Positions 9,500 through 17,584 of a stretch of DNA of 64,000 nt are shown here, in pieces; within the stretch, counting starts at the first letter, position 1; every line of letters begins with the position of its first letter. Position numbers and translations under genes: made by a program. The stretch is from Jiella pacifica (lineage in GTDB: Bacteria; Pseudomonadota; Alphaproteobacteria; Rhizobiales; Rhizobiaceae). Location of the stretch: NCBI RefSeq assembly GCF_010500815.1, contig NZ_JAAAMG010000009.1, positions 124,001-188,000 of the forward strand, read 5' to 3'. The notes below the pieces were generated by a model. It was given only the letters and a program-made list of their open reading frames with translations, ran no database searches and was not told the origin of the DNA.

Positions 9500-10799
9500 T
9501 CGTCCGGCAAGCTTCGCCGAGACAGGCGACGAAGAGGTCGTGCGCCTCGCGGCCGGAGAGCGGCGTATCGGTCGGCCCGAGATAGCTGACGATCAGGATG
9601 TCGGCGCCCGGAGCGAGACGATCGGCCAGCCGCAGGGCGAGTGCCGCGATCGCCGCCTCGTCGAGAAAATACAGGATCTCCGACACGATCACGCAGTCGA
9701 ACCGCCCTTCCGGCAGATCCTCCGGCAGCGCGCCGGCGCGAAAGTGCAATCGCGCATCGTCCCCGTAGCGACGTTCGGCGCGGGCCACGATGGACGGGTC
9801 GCGGTCGAGACCGGCCATCGCGTCCACCTTGCCGGCCGCGATCAGTTCGGCGGCGAGATGGCCTTCGCCGCAGCCGATGTCGAGGCCTTCTCGATAATGC
9901 GACCGTGCGAGTTGATCGATATTGTCGGCCCGCTTTTCCACTTCATAGGGCGAGTTCTGCGCCTGCCAGGGATCGCCGTCATCGGCATAGAGCGCCGCGA
10001 AATGATCGGGACCCGGCGGCAGCCCTGGCTTCTTCGCCCAGACGTAGACCTCCGTCGGTTCGCCCTGCGCCTCCAGGAACCAGTCCGGAAGCGCGAAGCC
10101 GGAGGGATCGTCCTCGATCACCTCGCCGAGCTGCGAGCGATGGCAGGCGGTCGCCCGCGCCTTCATCTCAGGATCGGTGGCGATGCGGAACGGCAGCAGC
10201 CCGTTGCTGCGATAGGGCTCGCCGTCGCCGAGGCGCATCGACCAGATCGGGTAGAACAACAGCCGCAACGCCGGCCTTAGACGCAGCACGGTTTCGGCGA
10301 GGACTGCGGCGGCCTGGTGGTCGATGTGCGGATCGTCCGGATGCGGCGCGCAGAGCGTAGTTGCGGACATCTCGTCGCAGAACGCCGCAATCTTTTCCGC
10401 CGCTGCGGCGAAGCCGGCGGATCGGCCTGCCGCGCTGTCCGGAAGGCCCAGTCGCAGCCACCGCGCATCGGCGACACCGAAAGTCGCCACCGCTTCTTCC
10501 TGTTCGCCACGGCGGATTTCGGCGAGCTGCGCGCGCGACACAGCTTGCGAGTTCGGATGCGAGGCGTCTCCGTCGGTCAAGGCGACGATGCCGACGGCCC
10601 GGCCGCTCCGAGCTGCCTCCAGCAGGAGCGCAGAAGCGCCGAAAGTCTCGTCGTCTGGATGCGGCGCGAGGACGACGAGCCCGCCCTCGCCGACCAGCCG
10701 AGCCGCGTCGGTCAGCGGTGCCGCCTCGCAGCGGGCGCGAAACGCCCCCCACGTCTCAGCCCGAGCCTCGGGCCGCGTCTTCGGCGAAGTGTCGGCCAT
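9405..10799 (-). CDS. PIG-L deacetylase fused to NodS-like SAM methyltransferase
   Basis: A 464-residue two-domain enzyme. The N-terminal half is a LmbE/PIG-L type zinc N-acetylsugar deacetylase: LAPHPDDETFG supplies the His and Asp ligands, and APHPDDPHIDHQ supplies the later His ligand. The C-terminal half is a class I methyltransferase of the NodS family, with the SAM loop GLDIGCGEGHLA and IVSEILYFLDE. The start, ATG 10799, overlaps the stop of the upstream gene as TGATG, so the two should be translationally coupled. Known relatives suggest deacetylation followed by N-methylation of an amino sugar; the actual substrate is unknown. Confidence 0.85.
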   Translation of the reverse strand: MADTSPKTRPEARAETWGAFRARCEAAPLTDAARLVGEGGLVVLAPHPDDETFGASALLLEAARSGRAVGIVALTDGDASHPNSQAVSRAQLAEIRRGEQEEAVATFGVADARWLRLGLPDSAAGRSAGFAAAAEKIAAFCDEMSATTLCAPHPDDPHIDHQAAAVLAETVLRLRPALRLLFYPIWSMRLGDGEPYRSNGLLPFRIATDPEMKARATACHRSQLGEVIEDDPSGFALPDWFLEAQGEPTEVYVWAKKPGLPPGPDHFAALYADDGDPWQAQNSPYEVEKRADNIDQLARSHYREGLDIGCGEGHLAAELIAAGKVDAMAGLDRDPSIVARAERRYGDDARLHFRAGALPEDLPEGRFDCVIVSEILYFLDEAAIAALALRLADRLAPGADILIVSYLGPTDTPLSGREAHDLFVACLGEACRTISCRRRERYVAELLRFVPEGAARMEGDGTTR

Positions 10800-11842
10800 C
10801 AGAGATACGCCTCCGCCATCATCCGGCACTTGTTCAGCAGCAGCGCGTCGGGATTGGCCTGCCTGAGATAGACCGACAGATCCGCGATCGCTTCGCCGAG
10901 CGGATGATCGGTCGCAAAGGATGAAAGCCCGACGGCCCGCCGGGCGAGTTCCATCACCGCGAGCGCATCCTTCTCCACCTGCAGCCGCGTGTAGGACGCC
11001 GCCGCCACGGCCTGCGGGATCGCCTCGCCGGCTCGCGGTGCCTCGACCCGCCTCGCGGCGTCTTCGACCCACAGCCGGGCGCTCCGCGCATGCATCACCG
11101 CATGGCCGAGGCGCTCGGCCTGCAGCGGATGATCGAGCCGCCCGCTCCCGTCGAGCTGCCGGGCCATCAGGCTGACGATCGCCTCGACGGCGCCGAGATG
11201 CACCGCGGTGCAGCGCCAGATGCCGCCCTCGAAGAAGGGCTCGATCCTGTAGTCGCCGGGCTTGCCGAGGCGCGTCGCCCTGTCGGCGACGATCCCCTCG
11301 AGCGAAAACGTCCCGGACGCCGATTCCTGCATGCCGCTCATCCGCCAGGTCGACACGTCCTGCCGAAAGGCCTCGTCGGCGGGAACGAGGTAGAGCTGCT
11401 GGCCGCCGCCCTCGCCGGCGATCGGCACCAGCGCCAGCGAGACCGTTCCGAGCCCGGAGGCGTAACGTTTCGAGCCGGCGAGCATTGCGCCGCCCGCGCC
11501 GTCCTCGACGGCTGCCGGGGGAGATCCATCGGCGCCCCAGACGCCGAGAATGTGGTCGCGTTCCAGGGCTTCGTCCAGCCGCGCCCTCTGAACGTCACTG
11601 CCATAGAGACGCACGAGCTGAACCGCATTGGCATGACCCTCGAGCAGCCGGCCGAGATTGAGGTTTCGCCCGCCGACCTCGGCCAGATGGCCGAGAAGCA
11701 CCGGCCAGCGATCGCCGAGCCGGCCCGCGCCGTCGTAGAGCCCGCCCACCTCGCGGAACAGGCCCGCCTGCCGCGCCTCTGCGAAGGTGGTTTCGAAAGG
11801 CTGGTAGTCGAGCCGCGCGGCGGCAGAGAACGAACCGCTCAT
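10799..11842 (-). CDS. Acyl-CoA dehydrogenase-like flavoprotein
   Basis: About 347 residues with the acyl-CoA dehydrogenase fold: a middle beta domain with RYASGLGTVSLALVP and a helical C-terminal domain with LARRAVGLSSF. At the place where medium-chain dehydrogenases carry the catalytic base in YEGT, this protein reads LRQANPDAL, so ordinary alpha,beta-dehydrogenation is doubtful. It is the first gene of a pair with the deacetylase/methyltransferase (TGATG overlap). I start at ATG 11842 (MSGSFSAAARL); earlier starts up to 11923 are possible and none has a clear ribosome site. Confidence 0.75.
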   Translation of the reverse strand: MSGSFSAAARLDYQPFETTFAEARQAGLFREVGGLYDGAGRLGDRWPVLLGHLAEVGGRNLNLGRLLEGHANAVQLVRLYGSDVQRARLDEALERDHILGVWGADGSPPAAVEDGAGGAMLAGSKRYASGLGTVSLALVPIAGEGGGQQLYLVPADEAFRQDVSTWRMSGMQESASGTFSLEGIVADRATRLGKPGDYRIEPFFEGGIWRCTAVHLGAVEAIVSLMARQLDGSGRLDHPLQAERLGHAVMHARSARLWVEDAARRVEAPRAGEAIPQAVAAASYTRLQVEKDALAVMELARRAVGLSSFATDHPLGEAIADLSVYLRQANPDALLLNKCRMMAEAYL

Positions 11843-12172
11843 TGCGGTGCACCGGTGTGCGCGGCTGCCGACGGCCGTTTCGCGGCGCGCAGGGCGGCGC
11901 AGCGCAAGCATCTGGAAAGACAAGAGAGGTCCGTCAGCGTCGTCGCTCCGGGTGGAAAGCTCGCCCGAGGATCGGGGGCATGTCGCCGGTATCTGAAACG
12001 CCGCCGGGCGAAGTCAAAGCGCCTGCGCAAAGCCGGCTATGCTTCGCGCTCGGTCGCTCTTCCCGCCGGCTGGAAACGCCCTCGATCCTGCGCCGCACCG
12101 CTCACCTCTGCGGCACGGCCGACAGGACGATTGACAGCGGCGACCTCGCCATGATTGTTTGTATACGAACGA
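11843..12172. other. Divergent promoter region between acyl-CoA dehydrogenase-like and 6-hydroxynicotinate reductase genes
   Basis: 330 bases without a supported gene. For the rightward gene a consensus -35 TTGACA lies at 12131-12136. Seventeen to eighteen bases later a weak -10 (ATTGTT or TTGTTT, 12154-12160) runs into the shared operator box. No promoter for the leftward genes could be picked out by eye. Confidence 0.55.
12153..12171 (+). promoter_or_regulatory. Operator box A, before the reductase gene
   Basis: GATTGTTTGTATACGAACG. Its core TTTGTATACGAA is a palindrome with one mismatch to TTCGTATACGAA. The same box in the same orientation precedes the enamidase and transporter units. It overlaps the expected -10/start region, so a bound MarR protein would block transcription. 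Confidence 0.7.
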
Positions 12173-13678
12173 ATGGCGATCGAAGCGATGGTGGACATGT
12201 CTTCGCAACTAGGCGCCGAGCCGGCTCTCGACGACAAGATTCGCTGCGATGCCTGCCCGGTCATGTGCTACATCAAGCCCGGCATGACCGGTGCCTGCGA
12301 CCGCTATGCCAATCGCGCTGGCGAGCTGGTGCGCGTCGATCCGCACGTCCTGCTCGAACAGGCGATTTCCGGCGGCACCGAGCTCGTGCCCTTCACCCAG
12401 CCGGTGGACTGGGACGGCACCATCGTCCAGACCCCAGAACGCTTCGTCACGGCGATCGGCGCCGGCACCACCTATCCCGACTACAAGCCGGCACCCTTCA
12501 TCGTTTCGTCCGAGATCGACGGCGTCGACATGGTCACCGTCGTCACCGAGGGCATCTTCTCCTATTGCGGCGTCAAGGTGAAGATCGACACCGACCGCTT
12601 CGTCGGCCCGGAGACCAGCCCCGTCCGGGTGGCGGGCGAACAGATCGGCCACGTCACAACCGGCGAATACGGCTCGCAGATGCTGTCGCTCGGCGGCGTC
12701 CACCATCTCACCGGCGGATCCAAGAAAGAAGGCCGCGTCACCTGCCAGGCGCTGCTCGACCTCTCCAACGGCCATGCCGTCGAGATGTCCGTCGACGGCG
12801 GCGCGACGCTGATCGTCGAGGCTGGCAAGCCGCCCATCGTCAACGGCCAGACCGAGACCCGCATGCGGGTCGGCTGCGGCTCGGCCACCATCGGCATCTT
12901 CGCCAAGCAGTGGCTCGGCAAGGCCGACGAGGTGGTGGTGGTCGACGATCACATCACCGGCGTCCTTTCCGAGCACCAGGCCGGCAAGATGCTCGACATT
13001 CCGCCGACCGGCATCCGCCTCAAGGGGCGGCGCTCCACCCCCGGCCGTTATTTCCAGGTGGCCGAGCCCGGCACCGGCTGGGGCGGCACCAACATTTCCG
13101 ATCCGCTGTCGATCCTCGGCGACTTCGACCCCAAACACGCATTCCCCGGCCTGCGTCTCTTGATGGTCTCCACCACCGGCGAGCACGCCGCCTATTATGA
13201 GCTCGACGAGGCGCTTCGCCCGGTCGAGATGGCGATGCCGGAGCCGCTGATCGAGCCGGTCGAGCGGATCGCCGAGAATTGCGAACCGGCACTCTGCACG
13301 GTTCTCTTCATCGGCGGCGCCGGCGGCTCGCTGCGCGCGGGCGTCACGGAAAATCCGGTCCGGCTGACGCGCTCGATCAAGGACGCGCTCACCAACGTCA
13401 CCTGCGGCGGCGCGCCGGTCTATCTCTGGCCGGGGGGCGGCATCACCTTCATGGTCGACGTGACCCGGCTGCCCGACAACGCCTTCGGCTACGTCCCGAC
13501 GCCGGCCCTCGTCGCGCCGCTGGAATTCACCCTCCGGCTCTCCGACTACGCGGCGCTCGGCGGCCACATGGATCACGTCCGCCCCCTCGCCTCGCTGACC
13601 GGCGGCCAGAGCATCCCCAACCGCCGCGACAACCCCTGGCCCTTCGCCCGCCGCATCGCCGGCGAACTCAGCCACTGA
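12173..13678 (+). CDS. 6-Hydroxynicotinate reductase
   Basis: Matches the family of Eubacterium barkeri Hnr, an iron-sulfur flavoprotein that reduces 6-hydroxynicotinate to 1,4,5,6-tetrahydro-6-oxonicotinate. The N-terminus carries CDACPVMCYIKPGMTGAC (Cys25, 28, 32 and 42), a likely Fe-S site; other Cys lie in SYCGVK, VGCGSATIG and NVTCGGAP. No signal peptide or membrane segment is seen, so it is cytoplasmic. ATG 12173 lies only 3 bases after the operator core and has no ribosome site; ATG 12188 or 12197 may be the true start. It heads a unit with the UPF0280 and DUF1185 genes, but repeats separate it from them by 682 bases. Confidence 0.85.
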   Translation: MAIEAMVDMSSQLGAEPALDDKIRCDACPVMCYIKPGMTGACDRYANRAGELVRVDPHVLLEQAISGGTELVPFTQPVDWDGTIVQTPERFVTAIGAGTTYPDYKPAPFIVSSEIDGVDMVTVVTEGIFSYCGVKVKIDTDRFVGPETSPVRVAGEQIGHVTTGEYGSQMLSLGGVHHLTGGSKKEGRVTCQALLDLSNGHAVEMSVDGGATLIVEAGKPPIVNGQTETRMRVGCGSATIGIFAKQWLGKADEVVVVDDHITGVLSEHQAGKMLDIPPTGIRLKGRRSTPGRYFQVAEPGTGWGGTNISDPLSILGDFDPKHAFPGLRLLMVSTTGEHAAYYELDEALRPVEMAMPEPLIEPVERIAENCEPALCTVLFIGGAGGSLRAGVTENPVRLTRSIKDALTNVTCGGAPVYLWPGGGITFMVDVTRLPDNAFGYVPTPALVAPLEFTLRLSDYAALGGHMDHVRPLASLTGGQSIPNRRDNPWPFARRIAGELSH

Positions 13679-13894
13679 CGGGGGTGGTTACGACCATGGC
13701 CGGATGTCTCACGACTAAAGTCCTGCCGAACCGGGACTTCTTCTCGGACCGGGCATCAGATCGGCGCGCGACATCTTTCCGACGTCTCCGTGACGGGTCG
13801 TCGGCAATCCGCTGCCAAAAGGCCTCTGCGTGTCCAACCGGGCTGCGACATTCAAAGCTTCGTCATTCTCGGGCTCCATCCTTACACGACTCAC

Positions 13895-14101
13895 ACATCT
13901 CGGATGGGGCTTCATTGGCAAGCCGGTGCCAAGCGATATCTACGTTGACGGATGGTGGCGAAACCTCGCAGCTTCGTCATTCTCGGGCCCCGTCCCGAGA
14001 ATCCAGGGGCAGCCGCCGCGACGTCTGCCGCTTGCGCCTTCTGCAGCTGAAGCGGGACGCGCCCGACGATTCCTGGATTCTCGGGACGGGGCCCGAGAAT
14101 C
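13895..14101. repeat. Complete BIME-like hairpin repeat with conserved left flank
   Basis: The left flank (about 13895-13970, including TTGGCAAGCCGGTGCCAAG) recurs, in the opposite orientation, beside the copy ending near 26551. The core runs from GCTTCGTCAT, through the hairpin ATTCTCGGG-CCCCGT-CCCGAGAAT and an internal GC-rich stretch, to the mirror hairpin ending at 14100. The two ends are inverted repeats of about 28 bases. This is the structure of paired REP sequences. It encodes no transposase. Confidence 0.8.
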
Positions 14102-14182
14102 ACGACGCGTCGGGGCTGGTGCCTTCATTGTCCATGCCGGCATGCCGATCCGCCTGGACTAGTCGCTGTCTCGAAAGTGCCT

Positions 14183-14294
14183 TTCTTCACCCCAGGGGCA
14201 CCCGTCGCGACATCGGCCGCTTTGGCCTTCTGCAGCTGAAGCGGGACGCGCCCGACGATCTCTGGATTCTCGGGACGGGGCCCGAGAATGACGA
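14183..14294. repeat. Left-truncated copy of the hairpin repeat
   Basis: The internal stretch (CTTCTGCAGCTGAAGCGGGA and following) and the right hairpin GATTCTCGGGACGGGGCCCG match the copy at 13972-14101 closely. The left hairpin is missing and replaced by unrelated sequence. It ends about 65 bases before the UPF0280 start. Confidence 0.75.
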
Positions 14295-14360
14295 CGCGTT
14301 GGGGATAGCGCGCCCACTCCTGCATCTCGACATGTCGAACTTCCATCGGGAGCCGCTGTC

Positions 14361-15278
14361 GTGAAAGCGCTCTTTGAAAAATTCGAAGACAGTCAGCCCA
14401 GGCGAGTGCGGCCCCCGAAGCGTCCCGCCCCCCGGGCCGCGCTCCTGCCGGACGGCCGCCGGCTGCATCTGCAGGACGGCCCGATCGACCTCGTCATCGA
14501 GGCGAACGGCAGCGCCGAAGCAGTCGAGGCGGCATATCTCGCGGCAGTTGACCGGCTGACAGGCCTCCTCGATGGGCTCTGCGCCGAACTGCCCTTGCTG
14601 CGCGCGCCTTTCACCGCCGACGGCCCGATCCCGCGGGATCCGGTCGGCCGCCGCATGTATGACGCGGTAAAACCCTTGGCCGCATCCGGCTTCCTCACGC
14701 CCATGGCCGCCGTCGCCGGAGCCGTCGCCGAGGCGGTCCTCGCCGCCATGGTGGCGGCCGCGCCGCTGACACGCGCCTATGTCAACAATGGCGGCGACAT
14801 CGCCCTCGCTCTGTCGCCGGGGACGAGCTTCGCCATCGGCCTCGTCGACCGGCCGGACAAGCCCTCCCTCTTCGCCCGATCGCATATCCAGGCGGCAGAT
14901 CCGGTTCGCGGCATCGCCACCAGCGGCCGGCACGGGCGGAGCTTCTCCCTCGGCATCGCCGATGCCGTCACGGTCCTTGCCGAAACCGCCGCCGACGCCG
15001 ACGCGGCCGCGACCGTCATCGCCAATGCCGTCGACCTGCCCGACCACCCTGCCATCCGTCGCATTGCGGCGCGTGAGCTCCAGCCCGACAGCGATCTCGG
15101 CGATCGGCTGGTCACGGAGAGCGTCGGGCGGCTGGACCCAGCCGAGATCGATCTCGCACTGACGCGCGGCCTCGCCGTCGCCGATCGCCTCGCCCGCGAG
15201 GGTCTGATCACCGCCGCCGCGCTGCACCTGGCCGGCGCCACCAAGACGACCGGCGCGATGGCGCTGGCCGCAGCCTGA
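14361..15278 (+). CDS. UPF0280 family protein, ApbE-like fold
   Basis: 305 residues, starting with GTG at 14361 with GGGAG nine bases ahead. The motif AYVNNGGDIAL (near 140) resembles the NAGGD motif of ApbE flavin transferases, to which UPF0280 is related. Further motifs are GIATSGRHGRSFSLGIADAV (near 187-206) and DLPDHPAI. Members of this family sit in nicotinate clusters beside 6-hydroxynicotinate reductase, as here. The function is not established. Because the reductase is an iron-sulfur flavoprotein, attachment of its flavin is a reasonable but unproven role. The downstream DUF1185 gene begins 14 bases after the stop. Confidence 0.75.
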   Translation: MKALFEKFEDSQPRRVRPPKRPAPRAALLPDGRRLHLQDGPIDLVIEANGSAEAVEAAYLAAVDRLTGLLDGLCAELPLLRAPFTADGPIPRDPVGRRMYDAVKPLAASGFLTPMAAVAGAVAEAVLAAMVAAAPLTRAYVNNGGDIALALSPGTSFAIGLVDRPDKPSLFARSHIQAADPVRGIATSGRHGRSFSLGIADAVTVLAETAADADAAATVIANAVDLPDHPAIRRIAARELQPDSDLGDRLVTESVGRLDPAEIDLALTRGLAVADRLAREGLITAAALHLAGATKTTGAMALAAA

Positions 15279-15292
15279 GGGAGAACACGCCG

Positions 15293-15877
15293 ATGCCCGA
15301 AATCCAGGTCCGCAAGCGCCTGATCACCGTCGAGGAGATTTTTCACGAGGGCGGCCCGCCGGCTGAAACCCCGCTGCGCCGCGCCGCCGCGCTGGCCGTG
15401 GTGAAGAACCCCTATGCCGGCCGCTATGTCGAGGACATCCAGCCCTTCATGGAGGATCTGAAGCCCTTCGGCCTGACCATGGCCAAGGCGCTGATCGACG
15501 CGCTAGGCGGCGATCCGTCCGTCGTCGAGGGCTATGGCAAGGGCGCGATCGTCGGGTCGGCCGGCGAGATCGAGCACGGCGCCCTGTGGCACGCGCCGGG
15601 CGGCTACGCCATGCGCGAACTCCTCGGCGATGCCAAGGCGATCGTTCCCTCGACCAAGAAGGTCGGCGGCCCCGGCACGCGGCTCGACGTACCCGTCACC
15701 CACATCAACGCCTCTTACGTGCGCGGCCATTTCGACGCCATCGAGGTCGGCATCACCGACGCGCCGCGGGCCGACGAGATCGTCTTCGTCCTCGTGATGA
15801 CCACGGGCGCGAGGATCCACGACCGCGCCGGCGGGCTGAAGGCGAAGGACATCAAGGGAGAGGACGGACTGCGATGA
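15293..15877 (+). CDS. DUF1185 (amino acid synthesis family) protein, copy 1
   Basis: 194 residues, cytoplasmic, with GGGAGA ahead of ATG 15293. The family signature is visible in RAAALAVVKNPYAGRYVEDI, GKGAIVGSAGEIEHGA, DVPVTHINASYVRGHFD and DAPRADEIV. No enzyme activity is established for the family despite its name. The gene overlaps the second copy by ATGA, so both are made together. The two proteins are similar along their whole length and end alike in DIKGEDGLR and EIKGEDGLR, suggesting an old duplication and perhaps a two-subunit complex. Co-location points to a role in nicotinate breakdown. Confidence 0.8.
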   Translation: MPEIQVRKRLITVEEIFHEGGPPAETPLRRAAALAVVKNPYAGRYVEDIQPFMEDLKPFGLTMAKALIDALGGDPSVVEGYGKGAIVGSAGEIEHGALWHAPGGYAMRELLGDAKAIVPSTKKVGGPGTRLDVPVTHINASYVRGHFDAIEVGITDAPRADEIVFVLVMTTGARIHDRAGGLKAKDIKGEDGLR

Positions 15878-16458
15878 AGGCCGAGATCCGCAAGCTGGTG
15901 ACGATCGTTGAAGAGGTGTCGAGCGAGATGGGCCGCCCCATCGACCCGCCGACCCGCCGCGCCGCGGCGGTCGCCGTCATCAGGAACCCCTTCGCCGGCA
16001 CCTATGTCGAGAACCTGGAGCCGCTGATGGAGATCGGCGAGGAACTCGGCGGCCTCCTCGGGGAACGCGCCGTCGCCGCCCTCGGCATCGAAGGCGCGGC
16101 TGCCGAAAGCTACGGCAAGGCCGCCGCCGTCGGCGAGAACGGCGAACTCGAACACGCCGCCGCGATCCTTCATCCGAGGCTCGGCGCCCCCTTGCGCAAG
16201 GTGCTCGGCAAGGGCGCCGCGCTCGTCCCCTCCTCGAAGAAGCGCTGCGGCCTCGGCGGGGTCCTCGACGTGCCCCTCGGCCACAAGGACGCCGCCTATG
16301 TCCGCAGCCATTTCGACGGCATGGAGGTCCGCATCAACGACGCGCCCCGCGCCGACGAGATCATGGTGGCGATCGTCGTGACCGATTCGGGCCGGCCGCT
16401 GCCGCGTGTCGGCGGGCTGACGGTGGACGAGATCAAGGGCGAGGACGGGCTGCGCTGA
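15874..16458 (+). CDS. DUF1185 (amino acid synthesis family) protein, copy 2
   Basis: 194 residues, starting at ATG 15874, which overlaps the stop of copy 1. Conserved blocks are RAAAVAVIRNPFAGTYVENL, GKAAAVGENGELEHAA, DVPLGHKDAAYVRSHFDG and NDAPRADEIM. Blocks shared with copy 1, such as NP(F/Y)AG, ELEHA/EIEHGA and DAPRADEI, are probably the functional surface. This is the last gene of the rightward unit. A decayed copy of this gene's 3' end is found 1.3 kb downstream, beyond the Hint gene. The reaction is unknown. Confidence 0.8.
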   Translation: MKAEIRKLVTIVEEVSSEMGRPIDPPTRRAAAVAVIRNPFAGTYVENLEPLMEIGEELGGLLGERAVAALGIEGAAAESYGKAAAVGENGELEHAAAILHPRLGAPLRKVLGKGAALVPSSKKRCGLGGVLDVPLGHKDAAYVRSHFDGMEVRINDAPRADEIMVAIVVTDSGRPLPRVGGLTVDEIKGEDGLR

Positions 16459-16642
16459 CGAGGATGCTGGCGCGGCCGACGCAGGATGCGGCGTCGGCCA
16501 TTCCCGGGCTTACCTCCGGGGCGCCTTCAGATCAGCATGCCCCCACCACGTCGGCTTCTTTGCCGACACGGTTTGAAAGACGGGATCCTCGTTGTGTCTC
16601 GGCGGATGACGGGATCTTCCGCCGTCCGCCGTTTGCAACGAA

Positions 16643-17584
16643 CTAAAGAGCGGCGCGCTGTTCGAGCGTCGGCCAATCGCACTGCTCATTGAGGCTTGCA
16701 TAGAAGAGATCGGCAAGACGTTTGCGCTCGGCTTCGACCACTGGTCCATCCAGATGGACCTCACGGCAACGACCGTTACTGCCGGACCAGACGAGATCCG
16801 GATTTGCCAGAACGTCGTTCGATTCGCTTTCGAACCAGCTCCGCGAGCCCATGTCGAAGAAGCTCTCGGCAGCAAGGCCGTCGGCCAGGATGACGTCGTG
16901 CTGATCGAGCTCGACATGCCAATAGGTCACCGAGGGCATCGCGGTGCGCTCGATGGTGGTGCCGTTGATCAGATTCATGATCGGCACCAGAACCTCGGCA
17001 CCGTCCTGCTTCACCAGCACCGGATGGCCCGGCGAGAGAAACACGTCACGCGCGGGCACGCCGGGGCCGAAGGCATTCGCCATGACGCGAACCGGCGCCA
17101 TGCGAGAATTCTCGCCCGAACAGTCGATGGTCCGACTGGCGATCCAGACGACCGGCCGCTCGCTGCCTGACGCAGTCAGAGCCAGATCGCCAACGCGCAA
17201 ATCTTCGACTGCAATTTCGGTTTGATTCCCGCCGCAGATCACGCAGATATTCGTGCCCGTCGCGAAGCATAGCGGTTCATATTCACCTAGACTGGTCTCT
17301 GAAAATGAAAATACATGGCCGTCGGACGAGGGAGTATTGGAGAATACGAAGATATTCGTATTTTCACTGAATACTATGTTCCCCGAGTCATCAAATTCCG
17401 TAGCAACTAGCGTCCTAGGAAAACCATCGAAACTAGCAACTATAGTATCTCCTGGATTATTTATGGTGCCATTCATCGTAATTGTGTATGGCGATAGTTG
17501 AATTACAGTAAACTGATTGCCCGACTGCGTGGCTGAAGAGACGTATCCAGCTGGATATTCAACGTTATTGAAGGTAATCGGCAT
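16643..17584 (-). CDS. Hint (Hedgehog/intein) domain protein
   Basis: 313 residues. The Hint domain starts at CFATGTNICVICGG (near 106), followed by VEDLRVGDLAL, RPVVWIASRTI, SPGHPVLV and NLINGTTIERT, the order seen in Hint proteins of alphaproteobacteria; the Cys at the domain start is the expected self-cleavage nucleophile. The first 100 residues are rich in Asn, Thr and Ser, like a secreted beta-rich module, but no signal peptide is visible. The 5' half of the gene (about 17230-17600) is markedly AT-richer than its surroundings, a sign of transfer. It lies on the opposite strand between two parts of the nicotinate island. Function unknown. Confidence 0.75.
   Translation of the reverse strand: MPITFNNVEYPAGYVSSATQSGNQFTVIQLSPYTITMNGTINNPGDTIVASFDGFPRTLVATEFDDSGNIVFSENTNIFVFSNTPSSDGHVFSFSETSLGEYEPLCFATGTNICVICGGNQTEIAVEDLRVGDLALTASGSERPVVWIASRTIDCSGENSRMAPVRVMANAFGPGVPARDVFLSPGHPVLVKQDGAEVLVPIMNLINGTTIERTAMPSVTYWHVELDQHDVILADGLAAESFFDMGSRSWFESESNDVLANPDLVWSGSNGRCREVHLDGPVVEAERKRLADLFYASLNEQCDWPTLEQRAAL

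Larger units (their letters stand above)
13679..14360. other. Repeat-filled gap inside the reductase unit
   Basis: 682 bases with no supported gene. It holds a half copy of the hairpin repeat at about 13856-13878 (AGCTTCGTCATTCTCGGG), one complete copy and one left-truncated copy. The first 170 bases show nothing I recognise. Genes on both sides belong to the same pathway, so the array probably entered an operon. Confidence 0.65.

Noticed and set aside
17343-17362. Perfect inverted repeat AATACGAA-GATA-TTCGTATT, resembling the operator half-sites
   Set aside because: It lies inside the Hint coding region, the half-sites are in the opposite arrangement with a 4-base spacer, and it does not match the 19-bp box. 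Probably chance in AT-richer DNA.
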